NCBI GenBank assembly: GCA_900109435.1
Contig: FNZT01000009.1
Coordinates: forward strand, 53,095-117,094
Direction of reading: 5' to 3'
Length of the DNA stretch: 64,000 nucleotides
DNA from: Ruminococcus sp. YRD2003
Lineage (GTDB): Bacteria; Bacillota; Clostridia; Oscillospirales; Ruminococcaceae
In this document: piece after piece, positions 43,349 to 50,501 of the stretch
How the letters are laid out: each line of letters opens with the position of its first letter
Position numbering within the stretch: the stretch's first letter is position 1
Notes under the pieces: model-generated
The model's database searches: none
What the model saw: the letters and a program-made list of their open reading frames with translations, nothing else
What the model was told of the DNA's origin: nothing
Position numbers and translations under genes: made by a program

Positions 43349-44077
43349 ATGCTCGAACTAAACAACATCTCCTTCAATATCGACGACAGTGACGGCAAGA
43401 CCGAGATCATCCGTGATATCTCCCTCGTCGTCCCCGACAATAAGTTCGTCGTTATTACAGGTCCAAACGGCGGCGGAAAATCTACGCTCGCCCGCCTTAT
43501 CGCAGGTATACACCCGCTCTCTTCCGGACAGATTGTCTTCGACGGCACCGATATCACTGACAAGTCGATCACCGAACGCGCACGCATGGGTATCGGGTTC
43601 GCTTTCCAGCAGCCCGTCCGCTTCAAGGGGCTGACTGTGCTCGACCTCCTCAGGATCGCCTCCGGCAGCAGGATAAGCGTGAGTGAGGCGTGTGACTACC
43701 TCTCGGAGGTAGGGCTCTGCGCGAAGGAATATATCGACCGCGAGGTCAACTCCTCCCTCTCGGGCGGTGAGCTGAAACGTATCGAGATAGCTACTATCCT
43801 CGCACGCGATGTGAAGCTTGCTGTTTTCGACGAGCCCGAGGCAGGTATCGACCTCTGGAGCTTCAACAACCTTATCCGCATTTTCGAGAAAATGCGTCAG
43901 AGCAGCAAGAACAGGACTATCCTCGTCATCTCGCATCAGGAGCGTATCCTCAATATCGCTGACGAGATAATCGTGCTCGCGGACGGAAAGATCCTCAAAC
44001 AGGGCAGCAGGGACGCGATACTCCCCGATATCATCGGCACACAGTACGCTTCGGGCGTGTGCTCGCGTATGGAATAA
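43349..44077 (+). CDS. sufC: SufC-like ABC ATPase for Fe-S cluster assembly
   Basis: A 242-residue cytoplasmic ABC ATPase of the SufC kind. Visible motifs are Walker A GPNGGGKSTLARL near residue 38, Q-loop AFQQPVRFKGLTVLDLL near residue 85, signature LSGGELKRIEIATIL near residue 139, Walker B with LAVFDEPEAGIDLWSF near residue 160, and the switch His in ILVISHQERIL. The PEAGIDLW string separates SufC from transport ATPases. The start at 43349 has AAGGAAGG before it; the open frame upstream lies in the inverted repeat. The only partner gene is the next one, 13 bp on. No sufS, sufU or separate sufD lies near. Confidence 0.88.
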   Translation: MLELNNISFNIDDSDGKTEIIRDISLVVPDNKFVVITGPNGGGKSTLARLIAGIHPLSSGQIVFDGTDITDKSITERARMGIGFAFQQPVRFKGLTVLDLLRIASGSRISVSEACDYLSEVGLCAKEYIDREVNSSLSGGELKRIEIATILARDVKLAVFDEPEAGIDLWSFNNLIRIFEKMRQSSKNRTILVISHQERILNIADEIIVLADGKILKQGSRDAILPDIIGTQYASGVCSRME

Positions 44078-44090
44078 GGAGGCTCATACT

Positions 44091-45014
44091 ATGAATATTG
44101 ATACGATTCAGCAGCGGCTGCTCGAGGAGGTAGCTGACCTCCACGACGTTCCCGAGGGCGCTTATAACCTCCGCGCGAACGGAAAGTCAATTGGCAGGAA
44201 TACTACCGCAAACATAGACATACAGTCCAAGCCCGATGGCAGCGGCATCGATATCCGAATCAAGGACGGTACCACCAACGAGAGCGTTCATATCCCCGTC
44301 GTGCTCAGCGAGAGCGGGCTGAAGGAGACTGTATACAACGACTTCTTCATCGGCGAGAATTGCGATGTTCTCATAGTGGCAGGCTGCGGCATAGACAACT
44401 GCGGCAATCAGGACTCCCAGCACAACGGTATCCACAGATTCTACGTCGGCAAGAATTCACGAGTGCGCTACGTTGAGAAGCATTACGGCTCGGGCGACGG
44501 AAGCGGTAAGCGTATCCTCGACCCCGTTACCGAGGTGTATCAGGAAGAGGGCAGCACCGTCGAAATGGAAATGGCTCAGATAAAGGGCGTCGACTCCACC
44601 GAGCGCACTACTCTCGCGGAACTGAAAGAGGGGGCAAAGCTCGTAGTGCGGGAGAGACTTATGACCCACGGCGAGCAGCACGCGCTGAGTGTGTACAAGG
44701 TATGCCTCAACGGCGACGGCTCCAGCGCGGACGTCGTTTCACGCTCGGTGGCGAGGGATACCTCCTACCAGAAGTTCGATGCGTGTATCGTCGGCAATGC
44801 TGCCTGCTCGGGACATACCGAGTGCGACTCTATCATCATGGACAGCGGGCGTATTCTTGCCGTTCCTTCTCTTGAGGCTAACAACATCGACGCCGCGCTC
44901 GTCCACGAGGCTGCGATAGGCAAGATCGCGGGCGACCAGCTCATAAAGTTGATGACTCTCGGTCTTACCGAGGCTGAGGCCGAAGAGCAGATCATCAACG
45001 GCTTCCTCAAATAA
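44091..45014 (+). CDS. SufB/SufD-like scaffold protein (short, single copy)
   Basis: A 307-residue protein of the SufB/SufD family, much shorter than classical SufB (about 470). The right-handed beta-helix core runs through RFYVGKNSRVRYVEKHYGSG, VTEVYQEEGSTVEMEMAQ and AKLVVRERLMTHGEQHALSV. The C-terminal helical domain has LVHEAAIGKIAGDQLIKLMTLGLTEAEAEEQI, which is diagnostic. A Cys in GHTECDSIIM and a Cys near residue 104 (GCGIDNCGN) could bind iron. With only one such gene beside sufC, this fits the minimal two-component SUF-like systems (called SmsC/SmsB) described in anaerobic archaea and bacteria. The name is by family likeness. Confidence 0.85.
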   Translation: MNIDTIQQRLLEEVADLHDVPEGAYNLRANGKSIGRNTTANIDIQSKPDGSGIDIRIKDGTTNESVHIPVVLSESGLKETVYNDFFIGENCDVLIVAGCGIDNCGNQDSQHNGIHRFYVGKNSRVRYVEKHYGSGDGSGKRILDPVTEVYQEEGSTVEMEMAQIKGVDSTERTTLAELKEGAKLVVRERLMTHGEQHALSVYKVCLNGDGSSADVVSRSVARDTSYQKFDACIVGNAACSGHTECDSIIMDSGRILAVPSLEANNIDAALVHEAAIGKIAGDQLIKLMTLGLTEAEAEEQIINGFLK

Positions 45015-45021
45015 GTGTCAT

Positions 45022-45063
45022 ACTCCGAGTTTTCAGGGCGTGCTCTGAAGCTCGGAGTTTTTT
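45022..45063 (+). terminator. Terminator after the Suf-like pair
   Basis: ACTCCGAG, 21-base loop with an inner stem (TTTCAGGGCG/TGCTCTGAAG), CTCGGAGT then TTTTT. It lies eight bases after the stop codon. Confidence 0.8.
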
Positions 45064-45087
45064 GCTGTCTGTCACATAATCGGCTCG

Positions 45088-45283
45088 TGTTTCGTTATTA
45101 TTGATGTGGCAATGAATATCAAAACCGCGAAGCGAAAATCCCCCTCGCCGAGGGGACAGCGTCCCCTCCTGAGAAGCAGGCAGGCGGGCGAAGCTATGCA
45201 CTGCCGACCGCTCCGTATATCTTCGCCTCGGCGAAGAACGACGAAACATCTGCCGTTATTTATTGCCGAAGTAACAAAAGGAG
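45088..45283 (-). repeat. Inverted repeat, right arm (flanks the Suf-like pair)
   Basis: The inverse copy of 43098-43325, holding the same blocks in reverse order. It ends just before the ribosome site of the solute-binding protein gene, so that gene's promoter may lie inside the repeat. Confidence 0.8.
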
Positions 45284-45292
45284 GTTTACGAT

Positions 45293-46849
45293 ATGAAAAA
45301 AACAGCAGCAGTTTTTCTCGCGGCAATGACTGTCCTCGCGGGCTGCGGTGAAAGAGGCGTTTCTCGGTCGGAGAGCAGCGTGACCTCGGACAGCTCGTCT
45401 GCGGCTGATACGGACAAGCAGGGCGATGACATCGTCCTCACGATAGGCGTAGTCAACGGCGACCCCGGAAACATGAACGCAAACGGTTCGGTCACAAAGA
45501 GCTATTTCTGGACGCCGATGCAGGAACTCGTCGACCGCTTCAACTCCGAGGACAACGGCATACGCATCGAGATAAAGAACTATGCCGAAATGGACGAGTT
45601 CAAGGATTTCGGGTACGATGACCACGGCATTTTCAATGGCTACAGCGACGACGAGATGAAAACGATAGACTTTCAGGTCGCGCAGGACCTCATCAACAAG
45701 AAGGACATCGACATCGTCGGGACAAACACCTTCGCCAACAGCGCCAAGTACGAGATATTCAAGCGCAAGGGCGGCTTCGCTGACCTGTATGAGTTCATGA
45801 AGGACGACCCCGAGGTCAACTCCGATACGCTTAACAAGCATATCCTCGAACTCAACGAGCGCGACGGAAAGCTCTATTCGATACCGTTGTGCTACACCGC
45901 GCGGACACTGATAGGCGAGTCGCAGTACGTCGGCACAAAGCGGAACTGGAGCATCGACGAGTTCATCGACTGCTGGAACAGAATGCCCGAGGGCTCGACT
46001 GTGACATATTCAAACGAAGCCGAAGTCGTGTACTATGATGTGCTGCGGGCGAACACGACTGCCTTCATTGACTACGTCAGCTGCAAGACCCGCTTCGATG
46101 ACCCCGACTTCCGAAAAATGCTCGAATTCTGCAAGCAGTTCCCCAGCAATATGGGCATTAAAAAGGACGGCGGCATCAACTACACTGACCCTCAGCTCGT
46201 CAAGCTCACTCTGCTGACGGGGTACGGCAACGCTATCCTCGAGGAGACTGATTACTCGGATCACTCGCGGAAATACTGCCGCCTGCGCGACGGCAGCCAC
46301 ACACTCGTCGGCTTCCCGACCTCGGACGGAAAGGGCGCTTTCCTCTGCGGAGCGTACGGCGAGTGGTCTATACGCTCCAACATCTCCAAGGAGAAACAGC
46401 AAGCGGCATGGACGTTCCTGCGCGAGCTCTACACCGAGGATTTCCAGACCGACAGCTACGCGATACGCCATGAGAGCAATAATCCGCAGACGGGCGAGAC
46501 CTTCGTGAATTACGTATTTATGCAGGGCTTCCCTGTGAACAACGCCGCACGCAAAAATATCGCGCAGAATCTGCTCGGCGGCAAATACGATGATGCCACA
46601 GACATACAGACCATACAGGGCATTGAGGTCACGGAGGAGAATAAGCTCGCTCTCGAGCAGGAGGATATCGACTACATCGACGAGTATATCGACTCCATCG
46701 ACCGCTGGGAGTTCCCCGATACCGACCGCGAGCTCTTTTGGATAATCGAGGACGAGGTGCTTGCGTACTTCCACGGCGACCAGGACGTCGACACGGTCGT
46801 TGACCACGTTCAGGACCGTGCAGGTATCTGGCTGAGCGAGCAGGCATAG
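45293..46849 (+). CDS. Extracellular solute-binding lipoprotein (ABC family 1 type)
   Basis: A 518-residue lipoprotein. The leader MKKTAAVFLAAMTVLAGCGE has the lipobox LAGC, with Cys18 as the lipid site, followed by a Ser/Asp-rich tether. The rest looks like a family 1 binding protein for sugars or oligosaccharides: MQELVDRFNSEDNGIRIEIK near residue 77, the hinge region SIPLCYTARTLIGESQYVG near residue 197, and GAYGEWSIRSNISKEKQQAAWTFLREL near residue 353. No permease or ATPase genes follow, so partner genes must be elsewhere or it acts as a sensor. AAAGGAGG lies before the start. Confidence 0.82.
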   Translation: MKKTAAVFLAAMTVLAGCGERGVSRSESSVTSDSSSAADTDKQGDDIVLTIGVVNGDPGNMNANGSVTKSYFWTPMQELVDRFNSEDNGIRIEIKNYAEMDEFKDFGYDDHGIFNGYSDDEMKTIDFQVAQDLINKKDIDIVGTNTFANSAKYEIFKRKGGFADLYEFMKDDPEVNSDTLNKHILELNERDGKLYSIPLCYTARTLIGESQYVGTKRNWSIDEFIDCWNRMPEGSTVTYSNEAEVVYYDVLRANTTAFIDYVSCKTRFDDPDFRKMLEFCKQFPSNMGIKKDGGINYTDPQLVKLTLLTGYGNAILEETDYSDHSRKYCRLRDGSHTLVGFPTSDGKGAFLCGAYGEWSIRSNISKEKQQAAWTFLRELYTEDFQTDSYAIRHESNNPQTGETFVNYVFMQGFPVNNAARKNIAQNLLGGKYDDATDIQTIQGIEVTEENKLALEQEDIDYIDEYIDSIDRWEFPDTDRELFWIIEDEVLAYFHGDQDVDTVVDHVQDRAGIWLSEQA

Positions 46850-46889
46850 CTCCTGCCCGCGCCCTCTATGGTTTTTTTGCGGAAAATAC

Positions 46890-46918
46890 TTGCTTTTTTT
46901 TGCGGGATATGCTATAAT
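46890..46918 (+). promoter_or_regulatory. Promoter of the queuosine operon
   Basis: TTGCTT at 46890-46895, 17-base spacer, TATAAT at 46913-46918. Transcription would begin near 46925, at the first riboswitch stem. Confidence 0.8.
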
Positions 46919-46923
46919 ATTAG

Positions 46924-47050
46924 CCGACAGTTCGTTTGCGCCATCCTGTCGTTAAACAAAACCACGGGCTACTCCCTATAACGTTTCTGCGCGATAATTC
47001 GCGCTTATCGTGATGTTCGGATACGCCTGCGCTTCGTAGGCGTATTTTTT
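46924..47050 (+). promoter_or_regulatory. Probable preQ1 riboswitch with transcription terminator
   Basis: The leader before queD. A 5' stem pairs 46925-46930 (cgacag) with 46946-46951 (ctgtcg). It is followed by an A-rich strand gttaaacaaaaccacggg and ctactccct, then a hairpin gcgcga/tcgcgc at 46989-47004, and a terminator at 47021-47050 (atacgcct/aggcgtat plus six T) just before the ribosome site. Stem plus A-rich tract is the general plan of preQ1 aptamers, and the genes downstream make queuosine. The class is unresolved; class III is known from this bacterial family. Confidence 0.62.
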
Positions 47051-47065
47051 ATTGGAGGATATATC

Positions 47066-47491
47066 ATGTACAAGCTGAAAACGTCTGCCGCTTTCGACAG
47101 CGCACACTTTCTCGCGGGTTATAACGGGAAATGCGCCAATATACACGGTCATCGCTGGACTATGGAGGTCACGGCAGAGAGCTCCGAGCTCATCGCCGAG
47201 GGTGAGAAACGCGGAATGGTCATCGACTTCGGCGACCTCAAAAAAGCTGTGCGTGCTCTCGCTGATAAGCACGACCACGCACTCATTTTCGAGGAGGGGA
47301 CGCTCAGGACCGTAACTCTGACGGCTCTGGATGAGGAGGGCTTCCGTCTCATTGCTGTGCCGTTCCGCCCGACAGCAGAGAATTTTGCACGGCATTTCTA
47401 TGAAGTCCTGAAAGCAGAGGGGCTGCCCGTCAGCTCCGTGACCGTTTACGAAACACCCGAAAACTGCGCCATTTACGAGGAGGAAAAGTGA
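47066..47491 (+). CDS. queD: 6-carboxy-5,6,7,8-tetrahydropterin synthase
   Basis: Second step of preQ0 synthesis: converts dihydroneopterin triphosphate to 6-carboxytetrahydropterin. The 141-residue protein is a PTPS-family enzyme. Zinc-binding His are seen in FDSAHFL and CANIHGHRW, with the catalytic Cys in GKCANIHGH. Other family marks are VIDFGDLKKAVRALADKHDHALI and, near the end, TVYETPENCAIYEEE. GGAGG lies seven bases before the start. The stop overlaps the next start (TGATG). It is the first gene after the riboswitch. Confidence 0.93.
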   Translation: MYKLKTSAAFDSAHFLAGYNGKCANIHGHRWTMEVTAESSELIAEGEKRGMVIDFGDLKKAVRALADKHDHALIFEEGTLRTVTLTALDEEGFRLIAVPFRPTAENFARHFYEVLKAEGLPVSSVTVYETPENCAIYEEEK

Positions 47492-48150
47492 TGCTGCCTG
47501 TTGTAGAAAAATTTATCAGCATAAACGGCGAGGGCGCCCATGCAGGCGAGCTTGCCGCGTTTATCCGCTTCCGCGGCTGTAACCTCTGCTGCTCTTACTG
47601 CGATACCTGCTGGGCGAATACCGAGAATGCCCCCGCGGAGTTTGAGTCCGCCGATGAGCTCGCACGCTGGGTCGCCGAGACGGGTGTCCACAATGTCACA
47701 CTTACGGGCGGAGAGCCGCTACTCCATAAAGAGGCGGGCGAGCTTGCAGAGCTGCTAATAGAGAAAGGCTGCCGCGTTGAGATAGAAACGAACGGCAGTA
47801 TCTCCCTCGAAAGGCTCGCTGCTGCGAAATCCCGCCCTGTGTTCACCATGGATTACAAGCTGCCATCGAGCGGTATGGAGGAGTTTATGTGCAAGAATAA
47901 TTTCAGGCTGCTCGGCTGCCACGATACGGTCAAATTCGTGTCGGGGAGCACCGATGACCTCGAACGCGCCGCCGAGCTCATCAAGGAGTACCGCCTGACT
48001 GAGCGCTGCCACGTCTTTATCAGCCCCGTTTTCGGCGAGATAGACCCCGCCGATATCGTCAGCTTCATGGAGGAGCACATGATGAACGGCGTGCGTTTGC
48101 AGCTTCAGCTCCATAAGTTTATCTGGGAGCCCACAAGGAGAGGTGTCTGA
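47491..48150 (+). CDS. queE: 7-carboxy-7-deazaguanine synthase (radical SAM)
   Basis: Third step of preQ0 synthesis: a radical SAM ring contraction of carboxytetrahydropterin to CDG. The 219-residue protein has the N-terminal substrate part VEKFISINGEGAHAGELAAF, then RGCNLCCSYCDTCWA with the CX3CX2C cluster motif, and TLTGGEPLLHKE, the SAM-binding GGE motif. The chain has the short family length. The start at 47491 shares its first base with the queD stop; a GTG one codon earlier is also open. Confidence 0.93.
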   Translation: MLPVVEKFISINGEGAHAGELAAFIRFRGCNLCCSYCDTCWANTENAPAEFESADELARWVAETGVHNVTLTGGEPLLHKEAGELAELLIEKGCRVEIETNGSISLERLAAAKSRPVFTMDYKLPSSGMEEFMCKNNFRLLGCHDTVKFVSGSTDDLERAAELIKEYRLTERCHVFISPVFGEIDPADIVSFMEEHMMNGVRLQLQLHKFIWEPTRRGV

Positions 48151-48151
48151 T

Positions 48152-48712
48152 TTGAATAGGGAAAAGATAGAGTATCACGTCCGCGGACTGCTCGAGGCTA
48201 TCGGCGAGGACCCCGAGCGCGAAGGTCTGATAGAGACTCCCGCGCGCGTGGCAGGTATGCTTGAGGAAATGCTCGAGGGCATTCGGTACAGCAACCATGA
48301 CATCGCGCAGATGTTCGGGAAGACGTTCTCTGCCGAGGACAACGGCGCCTCCGAAGCCGTTGTTATGAAGGATATCACCGTTTTCAGCTATTGCGAGCAC
48401 CACTTCGCGCTGATGTACGATATGCACGTCAATGTCGCCTATATCCCGCACGGAAAAGTGCTCGGGCTCAGCAAGATAGCTCGTATCTGCGATATGGCGT
48501 CGAAACGTCTGCAATTGCAGGAGAGGCTCGGCAGGGACATCGCCGAGATTATCTCCGAGGCGGCGGGGACTCCCGATGTCGGCGTGAAGATTGTCGGCTC
48601 GCACAGCTGTATGACAGCAAGAGGTATCCGCAATCCCTCCTCGCGCACCGAGACACGCACGTATACGGGCGAGTTCAAGTCGCGCCGCGATTTGCAGGAA
48701 TTATTGGACTGA
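48152..48712 (+). CDS. folE: GTP cyclohydrolase I
   Basis: Makes dihydroneopterin triphosphate from GTP, the entry to folate and, here, to queuosine. The 186-residue enzyme shows the zinc and catalytic sites: FSYCEHHFALMYDMHVNVAYIP near residue 74 and IVGSHSCMTARGIRNPSS near residue 148. The segment GKVLGLSKIARICDMASKRLQLQERL is typical. The best start is TTG at 48152 with AGGTG six bases before; GTG at 48143 is closer than usual to AAGGAG. Placed between queE and queC, it is probably the pathway-dedicated copy. Confidence 0.92.
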   Translation: MNREKIEYHVRGLLEAIGEDPEREGLIETPARVAGMLEEMLEGIRYSNHDIAQMFGKTFSAEDNGASEAVVMKDITVFSYCEHHFALMYDMHVNVAYIPHGKVLGLSKIARICDMASKRLQLQERLGRDIAEIISEAAGTPDVGVKIVGSHSCMTARGIRNPSSRTETRTYTGEFKSRRDLQELLD

Positions 48713-48721
48713 GAATCGGAC

Positions 48722-48830
48722 TGTAGGGGACGGCGTCCCCGACGTCCCGCAAATAACGGATTTGTTACACGGGCGAGCGGAACTCGCCCCTACAATTTCA
48801 AATTCATCGCCGTCAGGCGATACCATTAGC
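48722..48830. repeat. Short intergenic repeat between folE and queC
   Basis: ctgtaggggacggcgtcccc and, inverted, gggcgagcggaactcgcccc followed by tacaat. The string tgtagggg with a GC-rich arm recurs inverted at 49605-49640. An imperfect stem near 48814-48850 (cattagc/gctaatg) adds a hairpin. No gene is supported. Confidence 0.55.
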
Positions 48831-48886
48831 TAAAGGCTAATGGCTAAGGGCTTTTTTCTAATTTCTAACATTTAAAAGGAGAAAAA

Positions 48887-49564
48887 ATGAAAGCACTCGT
48901 TCTTTTCAGCGGAGGCGTGGACAGCTCCACCTGTCTCGGTATCGCTGTCGACAAATACGGAGCTGAAAACGTGCTTGCGCTGTCCATTTACTACGGACAG
49001 AAGCACGACAAGGAAATGAAGGCGGCTGAACGTACCGCAGCATATTACGGCGTGGAGCTCCGCACGCTCGACCTCGCGCTCATATTCGCGGATTCGGACT
49101 GCACTCTCCTCTCGGGAAACGGCGATATACCGCAGGAAAGCTACGCCGAACAGCTCGCGAAAACGGACGGCAAGCCCGTCTCGACCTATGTGCCGTTCAG
49201 GAACGGACTCTTCCTCTCGTCTGCGGCGAGCATCGCGCTCTCCAACGGCTGTGATGTCATCTACTACGGCGCTCACTCCGACGACGCTGCGGGCAACGCC
49301 TACCCCGACTGCTCCGATGAGTTCAACAAGGCTATGGACCGCGCTGTCTTCCTCGGAAGCGGTCAGCAGCTCCACATCGAGGCGCCCTTCGTGAACCTTA
49401 CCAAAGCCGACGTCGTGAAAAAAGGACTGGAGCTGAACGTGCCCTACGAGCTCACATGGAGCTGCTATGAGGGCGGCGACAAGCCATGCGGCGTGTGCGG
49501 TACCTGCCGCGACAGGATAGCCGCTTTCGAGGCTAACGGCGTCACCGACCCGCTGATGCTGTAA
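48887..49564 (+). CDS. queC: 7-cyano-7-deazaguanine (preQ0) synthase
   Basis: Fourth step: ATP-dependent conversion of CDG and ammonia to preQ0. The 225-residue protein has the PP-loop LFSGGVDSSTCLG at residues 6-18, YYGQKHDKEMKAAE, TYVPFRNGLFLSSAASIA near residue 103, and the zinc site made by four Cys: TWSCYEGGDKPCGVCGTCRDR near residue 189. AAAGGAG precedes the start. It is separated from folE by a 174-bp repeat-bearing gap without a terminator of note, so readthrough is likely. Confidence 0.95.
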   Translation: MKALVLFSGGVDSSTCLGIAVDKYGAENVLALSIYYGQKHDKEMKAAERTAAYYGVELRTLDLALIFADSDCTLLSGNGDIPQESYAEQLAKTDGKPVSTYVPFRNGLFLSSAASIALSNGCDVIYYGAHSDDAAGNAYPDCSDEFNKAMDRAVFLGSGQQLHIEAPFVNLTKADVVKKGLELNVPYELTWSCYEGGDKPCGVCGTCRDRIAAFEANGVTDPLML

Positions 49565-49565
49565 G

Positions 49566-49641
49566 GAACGCCGCCTTCGGTGTTCCGCATAATAATGAAC
49601 AAAAATACGGGCGGTCGAGGACGCCCGCCCCTACAATACAG
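49566..49641. repeat. Short intergenic repeat between queC and queF
   Basis: Contains ggaacgccgccttcggtgtt and cgggcggtcgaggacgcccg followed by cccctaca. The second is a strong GC hairpin; its end is the inverse of the tgtagggg end seen at 48723. Confidence 0.55.
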
Positions 49642-49651
49642 GAGGTTATAT

Positions 49652-50149
49652 ATGACAGGCAGGAACGAAAACGAAAAGGGCAGCATAACCCTTCTCGGCA
49701 ATCAGAACACCAAATACTCGCAGGATTACTCACCCGAGGTCCTCGAGACCTTCCCCAACAAACACCCCGACCGCGACTACTTCGTCAAGTTCAACTGTCC
49801 CGAATTCACGAGCCTTTGCCCGATAACGGGTCAGCCTGACTTCGCGACCATCTATATCAGCTATGTCCCGAATGTGAAAATGGTAGAGAGCAAGTCGCTC
49901 AAGCTCTATCTGTTCAGCTTCCGCAACCACGGCGACTTCCACGAGGACTGCGTAAACATTATCATGAACGACCTCATCAAGCTCATGGAGCCGAAGTATA
50001 TCGAGGTCTGGGGTAAGTTCCTCCCGCGAGGAGGTATCTCCATTGACCCTTACTGCAACTACGGTATGGCGGGCACGAAGTGGGAGCAGGTGGCGTGGGA
50101 GAGGCTCTCCAAGCACGATATGTTCCCCGAGGACGTCAACAACCGCTGA
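49652..50149 (+). CDS. queF: NADPH-dependent preQ0 reductase
   Basis: Reduces the nitrile of preQ0 to the amine preQ1, the base inserted into tRNA. The 165-residue form is the short, YkvM-like type. The catalytic Cys lies in [21 protein letters not shown] (residue about 56), with [24 protein letters not shown] near residue 79 giving the substrate Glu and the catalytic His. The start at 49652 (MTGRNENE) has GGAGG before it. This closes the pathway here: with folE, queD, queE and queC it makes preQ1; the tRNA transglycosylase gene is not in the window. Confidence 0.95.
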   Translation: MTGRNENEKGSITLLGNQNTKYSQDYSPEVLETFPNKHPDRDYFVKFNCPEFTSLCPITGQPDFATIYISYVPNVKMVESKSLKLYLFSFRNHGDFHEDCVNIIMNDLIKLMEPKYIEVWGKFLPRGGISIDPYCNYGMAGTKWEQVAWERLSKHDMFPEDVNNR

Positions 50150-50159
50150 AATATGTTAT

Positions 50160-50187
50160 GCAGCAGGATAAGTCCTGCTGTTTTTTA
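50160..50187 (+). terminator. Terminator of the queuosine operon
   Basis: GCAGCAGGA, loop, TCCTGCTG then six T, ten bases after the queF stop. Confidence 0.85.
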
Positions 50188-50277
50188 CAATATGAATCGT
50201 TTCGGCTTTGTTATTGATTCTTATATGGAGAGTGGTATAATACCAATATCCGGTATTTTTCAGGGAGTTTTTCAGAT

Positions 50278-50433
50278 GAAATTCAGTAAAATATTAGTGG
50301 CGGCAGTTGCTTTCAGTATTATGTGCTACGGTTTTACGCTTATACATCAACGGGCGGAACAGATCCTATTGAGGTCTATCTCGGATATGAAGACGCGGAT
50401 GCTCCCGCTGAAAAGTCAGGGGACGACGAATAA
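50278..50433 (+). pseudogene. Frameshifted small secreted peptide (tentative)
   Basis: An ATG at 50278 opens MKFSKILVAAVAFSIMCYGF, a good signal-peptide-like start, though without a strong ribosome site. In the same frame the tail is not protein-like. One frame over, the sequence reads STGGTDPIEVYLGYEDADAP and ends at TAA 50431-50433 after SGDDE. One indel near 50330-50340 would join them into a short exported acidic peptide of about 50 residues. I do not know a family. It could also be chance. Confidence 0.3.
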
Positions 50434-50460
50434 TTCATGCGTCTTCCCTTTAACAGACAG

Positions 50461-50498
50461 AAAAGCCATAAAGAAGCTTTCGCTTCTTTATGGCTTTT
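50461..50498 (-). terminator. Two-way terminator at the esterase gene end
   Basis: AAAAGCCATAAAGAAGC, a short loop, GCTTCTTTATGGCTTTT. The perfect stem has A on one side and T on the other, so it can serve both strands. Confidence 0.85.
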
Positions 50499-50501
50499 GT
50501 T

